A model generated the notes under the pieces. The model ran no database searches, was not told the DNA's origin, and worked only from the letters and a program-made list of their open reading frames with translations. Source: Lineus longissimus (lineage: Eukaryota; Nemertea; Pilidiophora; Heteronemertea; Lineidae). Taken from it: a stretch of DNA of 64,000 bases. The translations under genes and the position numbers were made by a program. This document shows, piece by piece, positions 22,801-39,244 of this stretch (its first letter is position 1; every line of letters starts with the position of its first letter). Where the stretch lies: contig NC_088312.1 in the NCBI RefSeq assembly GCF_910592395.1, positions 5,766,001 through 5,830,000 of the forward strand, in the 5' to 3' direction.

Positions 22801-23925
22801 CCTCCATGTCCACTGACTCTAAGGTGTTGGACAAGCGACGTATACAGGAGTTGGTAAAGGAGGTGGATCCATTGGAACAGTTGGATGATGACGTGGAGGA
22901 GGTGGGTGGAATTTGAGGACGAAGACACTATGTCTGTCAGATAACATGAGAAATAAGAAAGTCAGAAACTCTACTGTCACTCTAAATTTTCCAGACTTAT
23001 AACATCATGCTATGATATTACTCGCACTGGACCATACTGAGTGTGAAGACTAAGAGATGTCAGAACCATGAGGGTCAACATATCTGTGTTGAATCATAAA
23101 TGTATCCTGTCTTTCTTCTTCAGGTTCTCATGACGATAGCAGACGACTTCATTGACAATGTTGTCAACAATGCATGTATATTGGCCAAACATAGAAAAGC
23201 AAATTCTTTAGATGTGAAGGATGTACAATTACACTTAGGTGGGTTCTTTCATCTAAAACAGTTTGCCATGCATCCTTAAAGCAGTTTGAAAGGCTGTTTT
23301 GGAGTGACAGCCCTACTTAATAATGAAGGCTAAACGATATCTTTTTTGCATGCTGATTGATTTGTAGTAGATTTCAGAATTCCTAAACACACTGGAGATA
23401 TACTGGATCTGTGCCTAAAATCTCCTGTTTACGATTTCTACAGTATCTACTGGTATTTTCTCTTGCTCTTGATTTGACTTTTAACTAATAGTCTTCCTGA
23501 TTGTTTTTCAGAACGTAACTGGAACATGTGGGTTCCTGGCTTTGGTTCTGAAGAAATCCGCCCATACAAAAAGGCAACAACTACTGAGGCACACAAACAG
23601 GTAAACATTCAAGTCAGTTTTAACCTGCTCTTAAAAGAAGGAATCAGTGGCAGTTTTCCTATCTCTGCTGTGATATTTCATTTACTATTACTTCACCTGA
23701 TTAGAAAAAGATTTCACCCGTGATCAATTTCTTATACAGATACATGTATTTGTGTTCAAGGCTTAGAACCTCCATTTGAGGAGAAAACCAAATAAGCTTC
23801 CATCTAAGACTGGTTAACTCTCTTTCTTTGTCAAACAAAACCTGTTTCCTTTCTCCATTACTCAAAATTCTCATCTTTCTTTGCAGAGAATGGCTTTGAT
23901 ACGAAAAACTATGAAGAAGTATTGA
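19860..23925 (+). CDS. TAF12: TFIID subunit 12 (histone-fold TAF)
   Basis: Seven coding exons, 228 residues: 19860-19913, 20242-20349, 20917-21027, 22731-22901, 23124-23238, 23512-23600 and 23887-23925. The N-terminal third is low complexity, first Met/Pro/Gly-rich (PMPGMPMAMGAPMMRP) and then Pro/Ser/Thr-rich. The C-terminal part is the TAF12 histone fold: LDKRRIQELVKEVDP, then DDDVEEVLMTIADDFIDNVV, then KANSLDVKDVQLHLERNWN, followed by WVPGFGSEEIRPYKKA and a basic end. TAF12 pairs with TAF4 in TFIID (and with ADA1 in SAGA) through this H2B-like fold. All junctions are in phase. An ATTAAA at 24667-24672 is a possible 3' signal. Confidence 0.95.
20621..20740. repeat. 120-bp foldback (MITE-like) in TAF12 intron 2
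   Basis: Arms 20621-20654 and 20707-20740 are inverted copies matching at 32 of 34 positions, around a 52-base loop. This is typical of a small non-autonomous foldback or MITE insertion. No coding capacity; no clear target-site duplication was identified. Confidence 0.75.
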
Positions 23926-25124
23926 GAGTCACGAGTGCTACCCGTTTTCTATTCAGTGGATAGGTGTTGTGTTGTTATTGAGGAGGCTGTTGCCAATGGC
24001 TAAGAATGGAAAGAGAGTGGAGACAGGTTTTAAGTTCGTAACACTCTCGGTTGGAACGTTCACAGTGGTTCTATGACGTTATAGAGGAGAAGTTAAATGT
24101 CCAGGGTTGCTTTGAGACAGTATTCTTGTTCAGTTTCACTGGTGTAATGACTTGGTGCACATCTGCTGAAAAGGTGGATTCCTTCACAGAAAATTACAAG
24201 TGTCACTGACTGACGGCTGGATGGACCTTGCTCCTTGAACATTCCAGGTGTATATGCCCTGATTGTATCAATTAGGGCTTGCATGGTCACATTGTTGTTT
24301 GGTTTAGTGGGACCATCTTTATATATGACTTACCGGGATCCTTGCTGCCTGCAGATAGCGGTGACATATCATGCTTATGTAGGTTCCTTGTGTACTCTTC
24401 TGAGCGAGCATGAAGATAAGTGCGCTGTTCCTTCCCATAAGGTACAGCACTTCTGGACTCTAGAGTGGCTACCCTCAGGCTCTTAACGAACCAATGGAGC
24501 AGGTGGGCACAGACATCATTGAGAAATATTGAGGGTCGTAATGCAAAATGCACAAAGACTTAAAGATTTTAAGAAAAATTAGTGTCTGGCAGGAAAATAA
24601 TTGCTGACACCACTTCTCTTGTGTGTCCGATTTATTATTATTATTATATTATTTATTTTAATACCAATTAAAAAACCTCAAAGATCAATTTATTCCCATT
24701 TCTCATTATTCCTGTACAAATCTTCTTGTTAATTAATCTTATGGCCCTTTTTTCAGAACAAACAATGTGTATAAAGTTGGGAATCCTCTTTATCATGTTT
24801 ATGTGGATTGGAGGAGAAAGTAAAATAATTATAGTCCTGACTTCTTTTGTATGATCATGATATCATTGAATACATATTGACTATTGCTGGTATTGATGCG
24901 TTTGAATTTTTGTAAAGTCATAAAATATACAAATAATTGACATACCAGTACTTACTTTATTTCTTCCTTTAAATATTGGTTTCTGAAGCAGGTTTGAGAG
25001 GATATTTTTCATGAAGTCAAACCTGACCGAGTTTCCTAAGCGTAGCAGTTACTGCCTTACAAGGAATACTGTACCACCCGCTATACCTTGCAAACCACCA
25101 ATAGGCTGTGATGCACCCAGGCTG

Positions 25125-25390
25125 TGCTGAAGTTCCTTTGCCCAGCTCAACAAGCAGCCCAACTTGGTCCCAAGCCATTGCCACTACATCAACCCTCTTG
25201 CAGGCCATGTAGCTTTGCCAAGCTTAACCAGCCTTACTTTGTCCTGTTAGTCATTGGTGCGTCTAGACCCATTACCAAGCTGAACCAGCACCCTTACTTT
25301 ATCCCAGTCATTGGCCCATCCACCCTATAGAGGGTGCTATACCTTTGTAAAGCTCAAACAGCCCAGTTGTAGGCACATCCACCTCTACAA
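25125..25390. repeat. Degenerate tandem repeat, unit about 60 bp
   Basis: A unit resembling CCAAGCTxAACCAGC, followed by CTTACTTT.TCC, a CATTGG word and a CATCCACCC-like word, recurs about four times with drift (starts near 25140, 25216, 25275 and 25348). Minisatellite-like; no coding role seen. Confidence 0.55.
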
Positions 25391-25978
25391 TAAAAGGTAT
25401 ACCCATGTCACCAAAAAAACTTCCCCTCAGTTTTGCTCCTCTCGATTGCACTACAATGGATTCTGGTGGCATAGCATCAGTGAAATTGATTGTCCAGGCC
25501 CTGCTAATGTAAAGCAACATTGGACTTGCATTATTGCAGGCAGCGAAATGAAAGAGTTACTTTGACACTCGCTCTTCAACATTTTGAGCCACAAACAGAC
25601 TTTTGCATGTTCTCCCCTTGCACACCAAGCTCAGTATGTGCCAAGTGAAAAGCCAAGATGATCAGGATGTCAAATAAATAACCCTGTGCTCAATTTCGAG
25701 TAATTGGTGCTTTTCTAGCTCATCAAAATGATATTAAAGGCCAAAAAAGATTGATAACTGCATTGAGTGGCGTAATGATTTATATAAGTAGCAGAAAATA
25801 GGAAGAACTACCAGTGCCATAGGGCCAATGACTTGATAATTACACATTAGCCTTGGCATGTTCACGTAATTGGCCTTGTCAGGAAGGAACACAAACATCT
25901 TGGTGACCAGGATGACGCCTCTCAAAGAACAACCGAACTGGTTATTAAACAGAAAACTAATAAATTTCATAAAACACA

Positions 25979-25984
25979 TTTATT
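25979..25984 (-). terminator. Candidate distal polyadenylation signal for DYNLT1
   Basis: AATAAA on the minus strand, about 2.1 kb beyond the distal DYNLT1 stop. Plausible for a long 3' UTR but not proven; nearer, weaker signals may be used instead. Confidence 0.35.
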
Positions 25985-28098
25985 GCAAAGAATGACATTC
26001 TACAAATTAGTCACACCTGACAAATAAATGTACAACAAGCCAGTTAGAATGTCGATCTCGCAAGTGTTAGGAATTTTTCTCAAACATGCAGAAGACACAC
26101 CACCTTCAGCACTTCTCTCTTAATATTATCCACTGAGCCAATATTGTACCCATCCAGATCCTCAAAGTTTCCTTGCAGATCAGAATGATTGTCATATTCC
26201 AATTTTTGCAATGAGACAGTCAGACAATTGGAACAAGGGACAGAGGATCTGGGTGTGAGGATGACCACTGTCTGACCTTCAATTCAATATCTGCATGTCT
26301 GAAGTCTCATCACGCCAATTTACAAAGCAGTAGCTTGTTGACATTGTCGCACCAGAGACTGGCAGTTTGTAGATTTCCTTGATGATAATCTTCTTAAATT
26401 TTCGAGGGTGACTGACAATGTCAAGGCATTGGTTGAGGGCAACCCACTGTATGAAGCCAATATAAGGCAAGACAGCAGCGAAGTTCCAAGGCAGCAGCAA
26501 GCAAAGGTTTTACACTTTTAAACTGCAGTCAGATGTTGAGAGATCAAATGACGTACACAATACGGTTTTCACCAATGACACTTACAACCAATAAATTGCA
26601 ACAAGCTGGCTTTAATTTACATAAAATGTATTACACATGTACATAATATATATTGAGTAGTCAGTTATTTACAATGGAAATGTCAATGATAGGAATAGTT
26701 GAAGATAGTTTTTTTTGTAAATGATGGAACTATCAGTTTTAGGTTCCTCAATTTGAAATAATGAACTAATAAAATCGATGCTGGAGACTATCCATGATTG
26801 TTCCATCTTTTACAAACTGCATGAATATGAAGAGAATCTGTGCCTGAACTCAAGAATATTATCAAGGGGCAGTCTCAGAATGTTTCGACATGCAGCATCT
26901 AGATCATACATAGCAAAATCACAGCCATTATTCTGACAGGGCAGCAACAGGACTTAATATCATCAGTTCGTAGAACCCTTGCCCCCTGTACCAGAAAATG
27001 CCAGATATTTTGAATTGGTAACAAAGACATATTTGCTATACATGCTGTAAAAATGCCATCCCTGTAAATATTCTTATGGCCAAGCAGATGAGAATTCAAC
27101 AGAATTTCTGCACACAAATTCTTCCTTCGAGAACTTCACACAGAACAAAAAGTCTACCACTACATTACGACTACATTGGGCATCAAAGACCAACCAAGTA
27201 CCGTACGACTTGTCTGATTTTGATCGAATGACGTAAACTGCAATATATTTGATGACTAACTTAATAAATAAATCAACTCTAGTGAGAATAAAATGATTAA
27301 TGATTTCACACTTTTAACAGAAAACATTCATTACAAAAAAATATGTACATAAATTATTTCTGAGAATGAATTTGATTTTATATCATTGTAAGTTGATGTT
27401 ATGTCTAATTATGCAAGAATTGACACCCACTTTGGCTTATCAGTTTATGTACAGCATAAAAGCTTAAATACATGTACTGGCCCATATGCTTCCTGAAGTT
27501 ATGTGTCTGTTCTAATGAAATGAGCCAGGTTCTTGATACCAGAGGATTGCTAATGGAACAAACATCTTACACATAATTCTGGAACTGGTAATCCTTTTTA
27601 AGATATTTGGAAGTTATACATTACTTGAGGCAAAGATAAAGTCAGTTCAGAAGGCCTACAGAGCAAATTATGTACATGAATAGAGGATGCCAGCAACAAA
27701 CTGACTGGCTATAAACAGAGAAAGTAGGAACTTGACAAAAATCATACTCAACCAATACATGTAACAATCAATTTCTTTTACACAATTACATATGAATATG
27801 AAGGGTGAAAATTTTTTTGTACAATTTCACACTTCCTTTCACTTTCCAGTTTCTATAGAACAAATAATTTCTTTGATTATGAATTGAGAAATATCCGTCG
27901 TTGTTATTCCTGAAGTTGGTCAACGATTGTACTTGTAGATACCGCAAGGAGGTTTCTGATATTGAATTTGAGGTAAGGTTGTCTATCACCATCTGGGCTA
28001 TAGGGGTAGGCCAGAAAGCAGCGGTGGTAACTGGTCTTTGGTGCTGTTCGTCCAGGATGATAATCTAGAATCTGTACAAGTTGACACGCACGCATTAT

Positions 28099-32179
<4,081 letters not shown>

Positions 32180-32272
32180 TTTGACTGAAATATCGGAGCG
32201 TTTTTGTAAAATACTGTCTGTTTCCAGGAATGTGCGTGAGTGATGTCCTCGTTGACAACCAATTCTCGGCAA

Positions 32273-32282
32273 TCTCGCGAGA
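32273..32282. promoter_or_regulatory. TCTCGCGAGA promoter palindrome
   Basis: Perfect 10-base palindrome about 95 bases upstream of the DYNLT1 start codon, with a CCAAT at 32259-32263. TCTCGCGAGA is a known core element of housekeeping, often bidirectional, animal promoters. It fits a promoter serving DYNLT1 and possibly the TALDO1 side. Confidence 0.6.
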
Positions 32283-33030
32283 CAATAGTCTATGGAGCGC
32301 ACCTGCGGAAGTTTTTTGGCGCAAAATTTAAATCTATCATGTGTCCCATGTCCATGCACCCGGTCCAGCATCAGCAATCCACCTTCTGGGATGAAGGAAG
32401 GATCCCCAGATCGACTTAAAACCTTTAGGTTCATTCAAGACAACAACTAAACATACTGGTGTTATTTTACTAATAGTGGTCTAAAGGAGGAAGAGGAAGG
32501 AACCCCACCCAGTGTTTGACTATTACTTTAGGTCACAAGACAACTATTCTGTACACTGAATTCATCCTCTAAAGCAGATATGGTCGGGCCGCCTCATCAC
32601 ACTTCTATCACTGCGGCGGAGTACATGAAAGCCCTGAATAATTGTCACAAAGGAACGGAGTGGTGAAATATTTTAGTTACACTTATGAAGTATAGGTGGC
32701 GAGTAGTCTAAAATTTATTTTAGTGGTAGTGGTGCCCTATAAATTTGCTAGCGCTATCTATCGATGCCCGCGCTGATTACCGATCCGTAGAAAGCGTAGC
32801 GCTATCGCTCGATGGCGCAGATCCACTGATAGCGCATAACATATTCATACTCAATATCGTGCTATCTCTGAAGGACCCTTGGATCTTGGAGATGGGCTAT
32901 TGTTATTGTCCTTTCTGTAGGTAGGCCTATGTTGCAGGCAGCATAACTCAAATATCTAAAATCTAAATAGCAAGGAAAAGAAGCGCATTATAAAAATAAA
33001 ATATAAAGTAAAAAAGAAAAAGAAAAATGT

Positions 33031-33103
33031 TGTCCACAACCGGATTCGAACTCGCGACCTTTGGATCGAACATCGTATTCTGCCATCTACCAACTGCTCT
33101 AAT
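33031..33103 (-). tRNA. tRNA-like remnant (pseudo-tRNA or tRNA-derived SINE head)
   Basis: On the minus strand, GAGCAGTTGGTAGA (D-arm/A box) is followed about 30 bases later by GGTCGCGAGTTCGAATCC (T-arm/B box) and then a T-rich run. The spacing is tRNA-like. However, the acceptor stem does not pair and the anticodon arm is distorted, so this is not an intact tRNA gene. A SINE head or decayed tRNA copy is most likely. Confidence 0.5.
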
Positions 33104-33772
33104 GTTTCGAAGACGTCTGACGTCATGTATTTGTCGAAATCTGATTGGCTGAAAGTCCCTGTACAAATGTACAATGTACTGCCCGAAAGGTTCAGGAAAA
33201 AAAATTCGCTAGTGCCTTGTCATTCCCCTGGTGGGGACTTACAGAAATTGTTGGCTGTGGTAAACGAGAAGTCTCCGGTCATTCACAGCCGGCGGCTGGT
33301 GTGAGCATCTTGACCCTCAAGCCTTGGAGCCACTCCGCCGACCCGGACTCCGTTACACCAACGGACCGATTAACTCTGATGGTTCAGAATGTGAAAGGTG
33401 AGTCTTGCTGAAAATTTATTGGAAGGAAATCTTGATCTTGACGTACCTGAGTTTGACCTTTAGCCTGATCTGTCTCATGATTCATGATTTTAAATTCAAC
33501 AACCATTCATTTGGCGGCCACTATCCCGACTGTGGTGTAGCACCCGACTGTAACTGGCATGAATAGGGAATACGCTGGTTATGGATGTCAGATCGTGGTT
33601 CCTTGACAATTGCAAACAATTTCACTGGACGTAACCCACGCGGCGACACCAAGGACCGCTGGCTGATCTATTGATATGTTCGTAGTATAGGGTGTCAAAG
33701 TCGGAGAGAAGAAGAGCCACTCTTCTCTTGTAGGGGGTTCACTTGGAAGTGTTTGCATTTGTTGACCTATAA

Positions 33773-34148
33773 ACACAAGATTTTAATCCTTCAGTCTTGG
33801 GTTTGGCGGAGAGAACTAATCTTACATAAGTCCTATGTCTTTATGGCAATATTTATTACTGGGATCCAGTACAGTGCCGTACTATCCAATATTCCTGGGG
33901 CTGTTGGAGAGGCTTCTTGTCTAAACAGTGCCATTCTGCCCCCTCTCAGGCATACATTGGTAACTAATGAACTGACTGAGAAATGAAAGCAGGTTAAACA
34001 CAAGGTGTTAATTCTTCGGTCTTGGGTTTGGTGGAGAAAACTAATCTTACATAAGTCCCAAAACAATATCACATGTCTTTATGGCAATATTTATTACTGG
34101 GACCCAGTACAGTGACGTTCTATCCAATATTCTTTGAGGCTGTTGGCA
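33773..34148. repeat. Direct duplication upstream of TALDO1
   Basis: Segment 33773-33907 is repeated at 33998-34148 with high identity, sharing TCTTGGGTTTGG, CTAATCTTACATAAGTCC, ATGTCTTTATGGCAATAT and a CCAGTACAGTG block. The second copy has about 14 extra bases. The unit offset is about 225 bases. It lies 150-500 bases before the TALDO1 start, so it may double promoter-proximal sites. Confidence 0.75.
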
Positions 34149-34303
34149 ACTAGCGCCAAAGCCAGCCACGTGCTATTTTCCCGCCATTAATGCTGGGTTC
34201 AGACAAGGCCGGACAGTTTACAAGAAGCGACAACCACAACTAACAAAGATTGCCGACTGTGTGTTCCCTTATCTTCATAATTTATAGGCCCTATAAATCC
34301 AGT

Positions 34304-37300
34304 ATGAGTTCACCGCCGCCTGCAAAAGTTCAGAAAATGGCGTCTGCGTTAGAACAGCTGAAGGGTTTTACGACTGTTGTTGCCGATACAGGTGATTTTG
34401 AGGGTAAGTTTTAGGTGTAAATTCTGTATTTCCTCCTCTCTCAGCTCATGCATGACATGACATGACATGACATGATATGTATAATTCATTAATAGTACAG
34501 ACTAGGCCTAGGCTATATTCAATGCAACTTGTCTACTGGGTAGGCCAAGACCTGCCATGCCAAGATATATTTTGCTGAGTCATTGAAGAACTATATCAAA
34601 TAGACCCTTTTTATACACCAGGCGGAGGAAGTCATTGTGAGCCCAAACAAATATAGGCACAACGAACGAATAAAAGATCATGTGGTATGTGGCTATGCAG
34701 TCTTTTGTTTGCTGCTTGTTTGTTGTGGCCTTCAGTGGCTTCCTCCGCCTAATGTGAGGGCCATGCTGTTGGCTGGCTGGTGTCATGGTGCATGCTGAAC
34801 TTAAAACAAAATATTGACATATCTATAGACGGTACACTAGTATGTCATCATAGAGTGTTTTCAAGATCAGCCATGGAGGGCAAAACAATGATTTGTCGTC
34901 CCTGACGTAAAGGCCTACGCCATTTGTTAAAAAATTGGAATTTGTAACCACAAGTAATTGCGAACGGTGTACCTGATTGTTATGATAGTATTTGTAAGGA
35001 GGCTGGACTATCTTATCATGATTCTTACTCAGTTTATGGTCCTCATTTCTTGCAGCAATCGCCAAGTACAAGCCTACTGATGCCACCACCAATCCTTCCC
35101 TGATTCTGGCGGCAGCCAAGATGCCCCAATATAAACAGTATGTCAAAGATGCAGTCGCCTATGCCAAAGAAAATGCCAGGTAACAGAACTATTCTCATCA
35201 TAATGTTTTGACGCCTCAAGCCTAAAATAGATTGGCGTAGTCCGTAATTTTTCCAATTTTCGTAAAAAATCTTACTTTTGTTCCTCATTTAATAAAATCG
35301 TGAGTCATGCCACCAATGATGGGAACAACCATTTATGTTTTACCTCTTCTCTCTTACAGCTCTTATTCAGAACAACTGAATCTTGCTATGGATAGGGTTT
35401 TCGTTTTGTTTGGTGTGGAGATACTGAAAGTTGTGCCAGGGCGAGTTTCCACTGAAGTTGATGCTAGGTAATGAAAATGCTACAACAGTTCCTTGAATAC
35501 AGTCTAACCATTGTTCCCTTTGGACAGCACATATGCATGTATAAGGACAAGATAAGTTCCCAGTCTGAAGCTCTGATACCACTATTGTTTTGCTGACTTT
35601 TCGTTCTGTATAATTTGCTGGGTTTTACCGGCCTCTCATTTACACTAACCTGACCTGGTTTGAATTGAATAACTTTTATAGGCAACCAAATTTATGTGCT
35701 TAAATGACCAGCTGTATCCAAAATTGGTTCATCAGTACCAGAATGTTGTCGTGATCATATTAAAATATCACAGCCCGGTATTTCACATGATGATTATTAT
35801 ATTCCTACAGGTTATCATTCGACAAAGAGGCTTCAATTGACAAGGCCAAATCATTGATAAAGATGTATGAAGATATGGGCATATCAAAAGAGAGGGTTCT
35901 TATCAAATTGGCTTCCACTTGGGAGGGGATTCAAGCTGCCCGGTCAGTATAAATGCAATGAAATTGAAATTGAAAAGTACTAGCAGGCCTCTGAGCAGGG
36001 ATCTTTTCCATAGTCAATTTTCTCAGCCATAAATAAATAGACAAATCCATTTGATTGATTTGTGTCAGGATAATAGGTCTACCATATGCTTAGTTATTAG
36101 GGTTATCTTTGTTATGAAGCAAGTGTGACTGAGACGAGACTGTATAAGGGCATGCTGTGTTTCTGTTTTTATTCTAATGTAGTGAATTTTACTTTCAGGA
36201 CCCTGGAGGCAGACTTTGGTATCCACTGCAACTTGACCTTATTGTTCGCTTTCTGTCAAGTAAGTAGGTCAGGTCTAATTCTACTCTTTTGTTAACATCA
36301 TGTTAGCCACCTCTCAACCAGTTATAAACCATGTGGGCCTATAATATTTCAACATCCACCTCCTTGCTCCAGAACTTGTCACAAACCCTGAAATGTAATG
36401 AATTGACGTTAAAGTTGGCCTAAGAAATCCTAATTCTGAAAAATATGATGCGTTGTGTTGGTCACCCCTGCCTTACTTTTACAGGGCTAACTTTTGACTC
36501 TTATTGATACCACTGCTGCCATGTTTGTGTTAACCAGTACAAACTGGCCCCAAAGCTGCAGCAGCTTTCATTCAGGGAGCTTTTAAGATCTAGAAAGAAA
36601 ATTTTCAGCCCCCCTATTTGGCATTTGGTCATATGATGTTCCTAAAGATGCTTGATGGCCTTCGGATCCATGATCCACTTCAACTTTTTTTATCATTTCA
36701 GGCTGTATCATGCGCACAAGCTAAGGTCACACTGATTTCACCATTTGTTGGTCGTATCTTTGATTGGTATGTGCAGAATTCTGACCAGAAAACTTTTGAA
36801 CCTTTAGAGGATCCAGGTGAACTGATTTCAATTATTTTATCAAATCTTAAAGAGCTACCACTTATTACTTTGCTGTGAAGTGGAGACAAGTTGTCCTTCC
36901 AAATAGTTGTACATCTGACAGTTTTGGAAAATGGGGAAGGCTGCAAGGCTATTGATTTCGGTTGATAAATCTTCTGTACTTGGCGACTCTGTAGTGATGC
37001 AGTGTGAGAGTCTTGTTGCCAAGCACGTCAGGTAACTCGTTAGTTGTGTTTCCCATGGTGTTCAGGTTATTGAGCTACTTCATTGAAGTTCGCAATTCTG
37101 CCCTGACCCTGTGTCCATACAGCTAATCCTTGACACCATTTGGCCCGATTTCTTGTCTCTGGGCTTTGTGCTTTGGACAGTCCTGTAGTACACGACTCAT
37201 TGTCACTGGTCCCATATTGCAAGAGTATTGATCAGTGTTATTTGTGGAGTAGGTGGTGCGGCATCCTATTGTGTGTCGCTTCAGAGTCTGAAGCTGGTAA

Positions 37301-38294
37301 CTAACTTAGCTGATGATTCCTCCGAGCTATATAACTCTATACCAGGTACAAGTGTTGGCCATAGTCTTACCTTTTATTCATGACCTCTTTTATACATAAC
37401 TTGCAGGTGTCAAAAGCGTGACCCAGATATACAACTACTACAAGAAGTTTGGTTACAAAACTGTAGTGATGGGTGCTTCTTTCCGTAACACAGGGCAGAT
37501 CACTGCTTTAACTGGATGCGATTATCTGACAATCAGGTGAGTGATTCAGCCAAAAGGTAAAGTTTGTTTACTGAATTCTAGTGTCACTCATTTTGGAACA
37601 GGTTTCAAATCTTTGAATAGAACCTGGCTGCCATGGCAAGCTCCGTTTGTAAAATAGTTAAAGTGTGTATCATTTTTAATCTGTTAAGTTTTTAGTCAAG
37701 TGGCAAATGTGCTGTACAGTACCTCGATTGCAAAATCTCCTTTTCCTCTTTTAGTCCTGGTCTTTTGGAGAAGTTGACCTCATCTGAAGAGAAACTTACT
37801 CAATACTTGGATGAGAAAAAGGGTAGGTGAATGTTCATGAATTTAAGCTGCTGCACCACAATGTCATGTACATGTACCCATCGATTATGATTGGTTAGGA
37901 TCACAGCAGGCTGCTCGACTAAACATTTATTGCCATGGGAAGGGATTTTCTTGAAGAAATCTGGCTGCTTGTTAGAATGTCATTTGCTCCTGAAGATTGG
38001 ATCTGATGACAAAATAGAATGTTAATACAATTGGAAAAATATTTTCTTGAGAACTGTCTTGTCCTCTCACCTTTAAGGTTTTTGCTGTTAAATAGCAAAA
38101 GCTAATCCCTTTAATGTCAACTTTCAGCCCAAGCACAGAATTTGACTAAATTAGATGAGATGGAGGAGAAAACATTCCGCTGGATGTTGAACGAGGATCA
38201 GATGTCAACGGACAAACTCTCTGAGGGAATCAGGAAATTTGCTGCAGACGCCATAAAACTCGAAAACCTTCTTGCAGAGGAACTTAAGGCATAG
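34304..38294 (+). CDS. TALDO1: Transaldolase
   Basis: Nine coding exons, 334 residues (human 337): 34304-34403, 35056-35179, 35360-35467, 35811-35942, 36199-36259, 36702-36816, 37407-37536, 37755-37822 and 38128-38294. Landmarks in order: VVADTGDF (catalytic Asp), [28 protein letters not shown], and [10 protein letters not shown] with the Schiff-base lysine at about residue 143. Then come [43 protein letters not shown] and a C-terminal [10 protein letters not shown]...[14 protein letters not shown]. It transfers a dihydroxyacetone unit from sedoheptulose-7-phosphate to glyceraldehyde-3-phosphate in the cytosolic non-oxidative pentose phosphate pathway. AATAAA is at 38955-38960. Confidence 0.97.
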
Positions 38295-38954
38295 ACAATT
38301 TTGTTCAATTTGTTATTTAAGTCGCACCAGTATCGATCGTGTATGGACTTCCCTTGAAATGGATGAACAAATTGTATATGCTGTACAAAATCTTTCCTAT
38401 CCGCTGATGACTTGTCTGAGTTTTCAGTGTAAGGCAGGGCAGTTCTCTGTCATGTCTTCTTTGACTGAGAAAACGGCCAAAATTTGGTCCAGTGAGTAAA
38501 ATTTATAATCAATCTCAAACTGTAACTCATTCTTTCACAAGAGATCCAATTTTGTTGTTTGATACCTTGTTTGTAGATATGTGGAAGGAGCCACTTCCAC
38601 ATTCATTGATTTGTTCAAGCAGTTGAACCTGGATTAAAAGTAAAAAGTCATTCCAATAATTAATGTATTGCTTATCAGGGTAGATATTGTCTACTTGGTG
38701 GAGGGCGTGTCATAAGAATCAAATTCAACTTGTATGGTACCTTTCTAAAGTTTCGAAATCCTGAATTTGACAGGTTTGACTGTGCTTATGTTTGACGTCA
38801 ACTCTCTAATTCCAAAAAGTGCTGTTTTGCAAATTGTTGCCATAGTTATGTTTTATATACTCAAAGAGAGGAGACGGTATCAGAGGAACTGCATGTGTTC
38901 TGAAGGTTTTCATGGCCATATGTGTAGGACTCTAATATGAGAAACAACATTAAC

Positions 38955-38960
38955 AATAAA
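38955..38960 (+). terminator. Polyadenylation signal of TALDO1
   Basis: AATAAA about 660 bases after the TALDO1 stop; the first good signal on this strand. Confidence 0.55.
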
Positions 38961-39244
38961 TTAGCTGTATACTTGAATACTTCTGACTTGGCGTGATCTG
39001 TTTGGTGTGTATCACGGTACATCGAGGTACATCAGAAACCTCTTTGAGGCTTTGGAGGACATGAGGAGTATGACAAAATCTGACTGTCCTGCCATCCTGG
39101 TGGCTTGCAGACAATTCTAAACATTGAAAGCCCCTTGCCGGACTGGATCCCCTGGAACAGAATCTGTCTCTGTTTTGTGAAAGTACATGCACTGCCTCCA
39201 TCTGCTATTTGGCACCACAAGGCTACAAGCTGCATGTAAATCTC

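Larger units (their letters stand above)
23926..28098. other. Convergent TAF12/DYNLT1 3' region
   Basis: TAF12 3' UTR at the left (possible ATTAAA 24667-24672) and the DYNLT1 distal 3' UTR at the right (minus AATAAA 25979-25984 is one candidate end). Short ORFs on the minus strand (25734-25979, 26080-26268, 26279-26500) look partly protein-like but have no recognised family or splice context. They are left unassigned; a decayed gene is possible. A degenerate tandem repeat occupies about 25125-25390. Confidence 0.4.
32180..34303. other. Divergent DYNLT1/TALDO1 upstream region
   Basis: About 2.1 kb between the start codons. It holds the TCTCGCGAGA element, GC-rich TAGCGCTATC repeats near 32747-32840, a tRNA-like remnant near 33031-33103 and a direct duplication at 33773-34148. 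An E2F-like TTTTCCCGCC sits near 34176-34185, just upstream of TALDO1. No coding region was recognised; the open frame at 33145-33411 has no family match. Confidence 0.5.

Noticed and set aside
26080-26500. Minus-strand ORFs between TAF12 and DYNLT1 that look partly protein-like
   Set aside because: No known family, no clear frame continuity between the two and no supporting splice signals. Mentioned as a possible relic but not annotated.
33145-33411. 88-codon plus-strand ORF upstream of TALDO1
   Set aside because: No family similarity, no sensible splice context into TALDO1, and composition like the surrounding GC-rich upstream DNA.
34292-34298. TATAAAT just before the TALDO1 ATG as a TATA box
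   Set aside because: It lies only a few bases upstream of the start codon, which would leave no 5' UTR.
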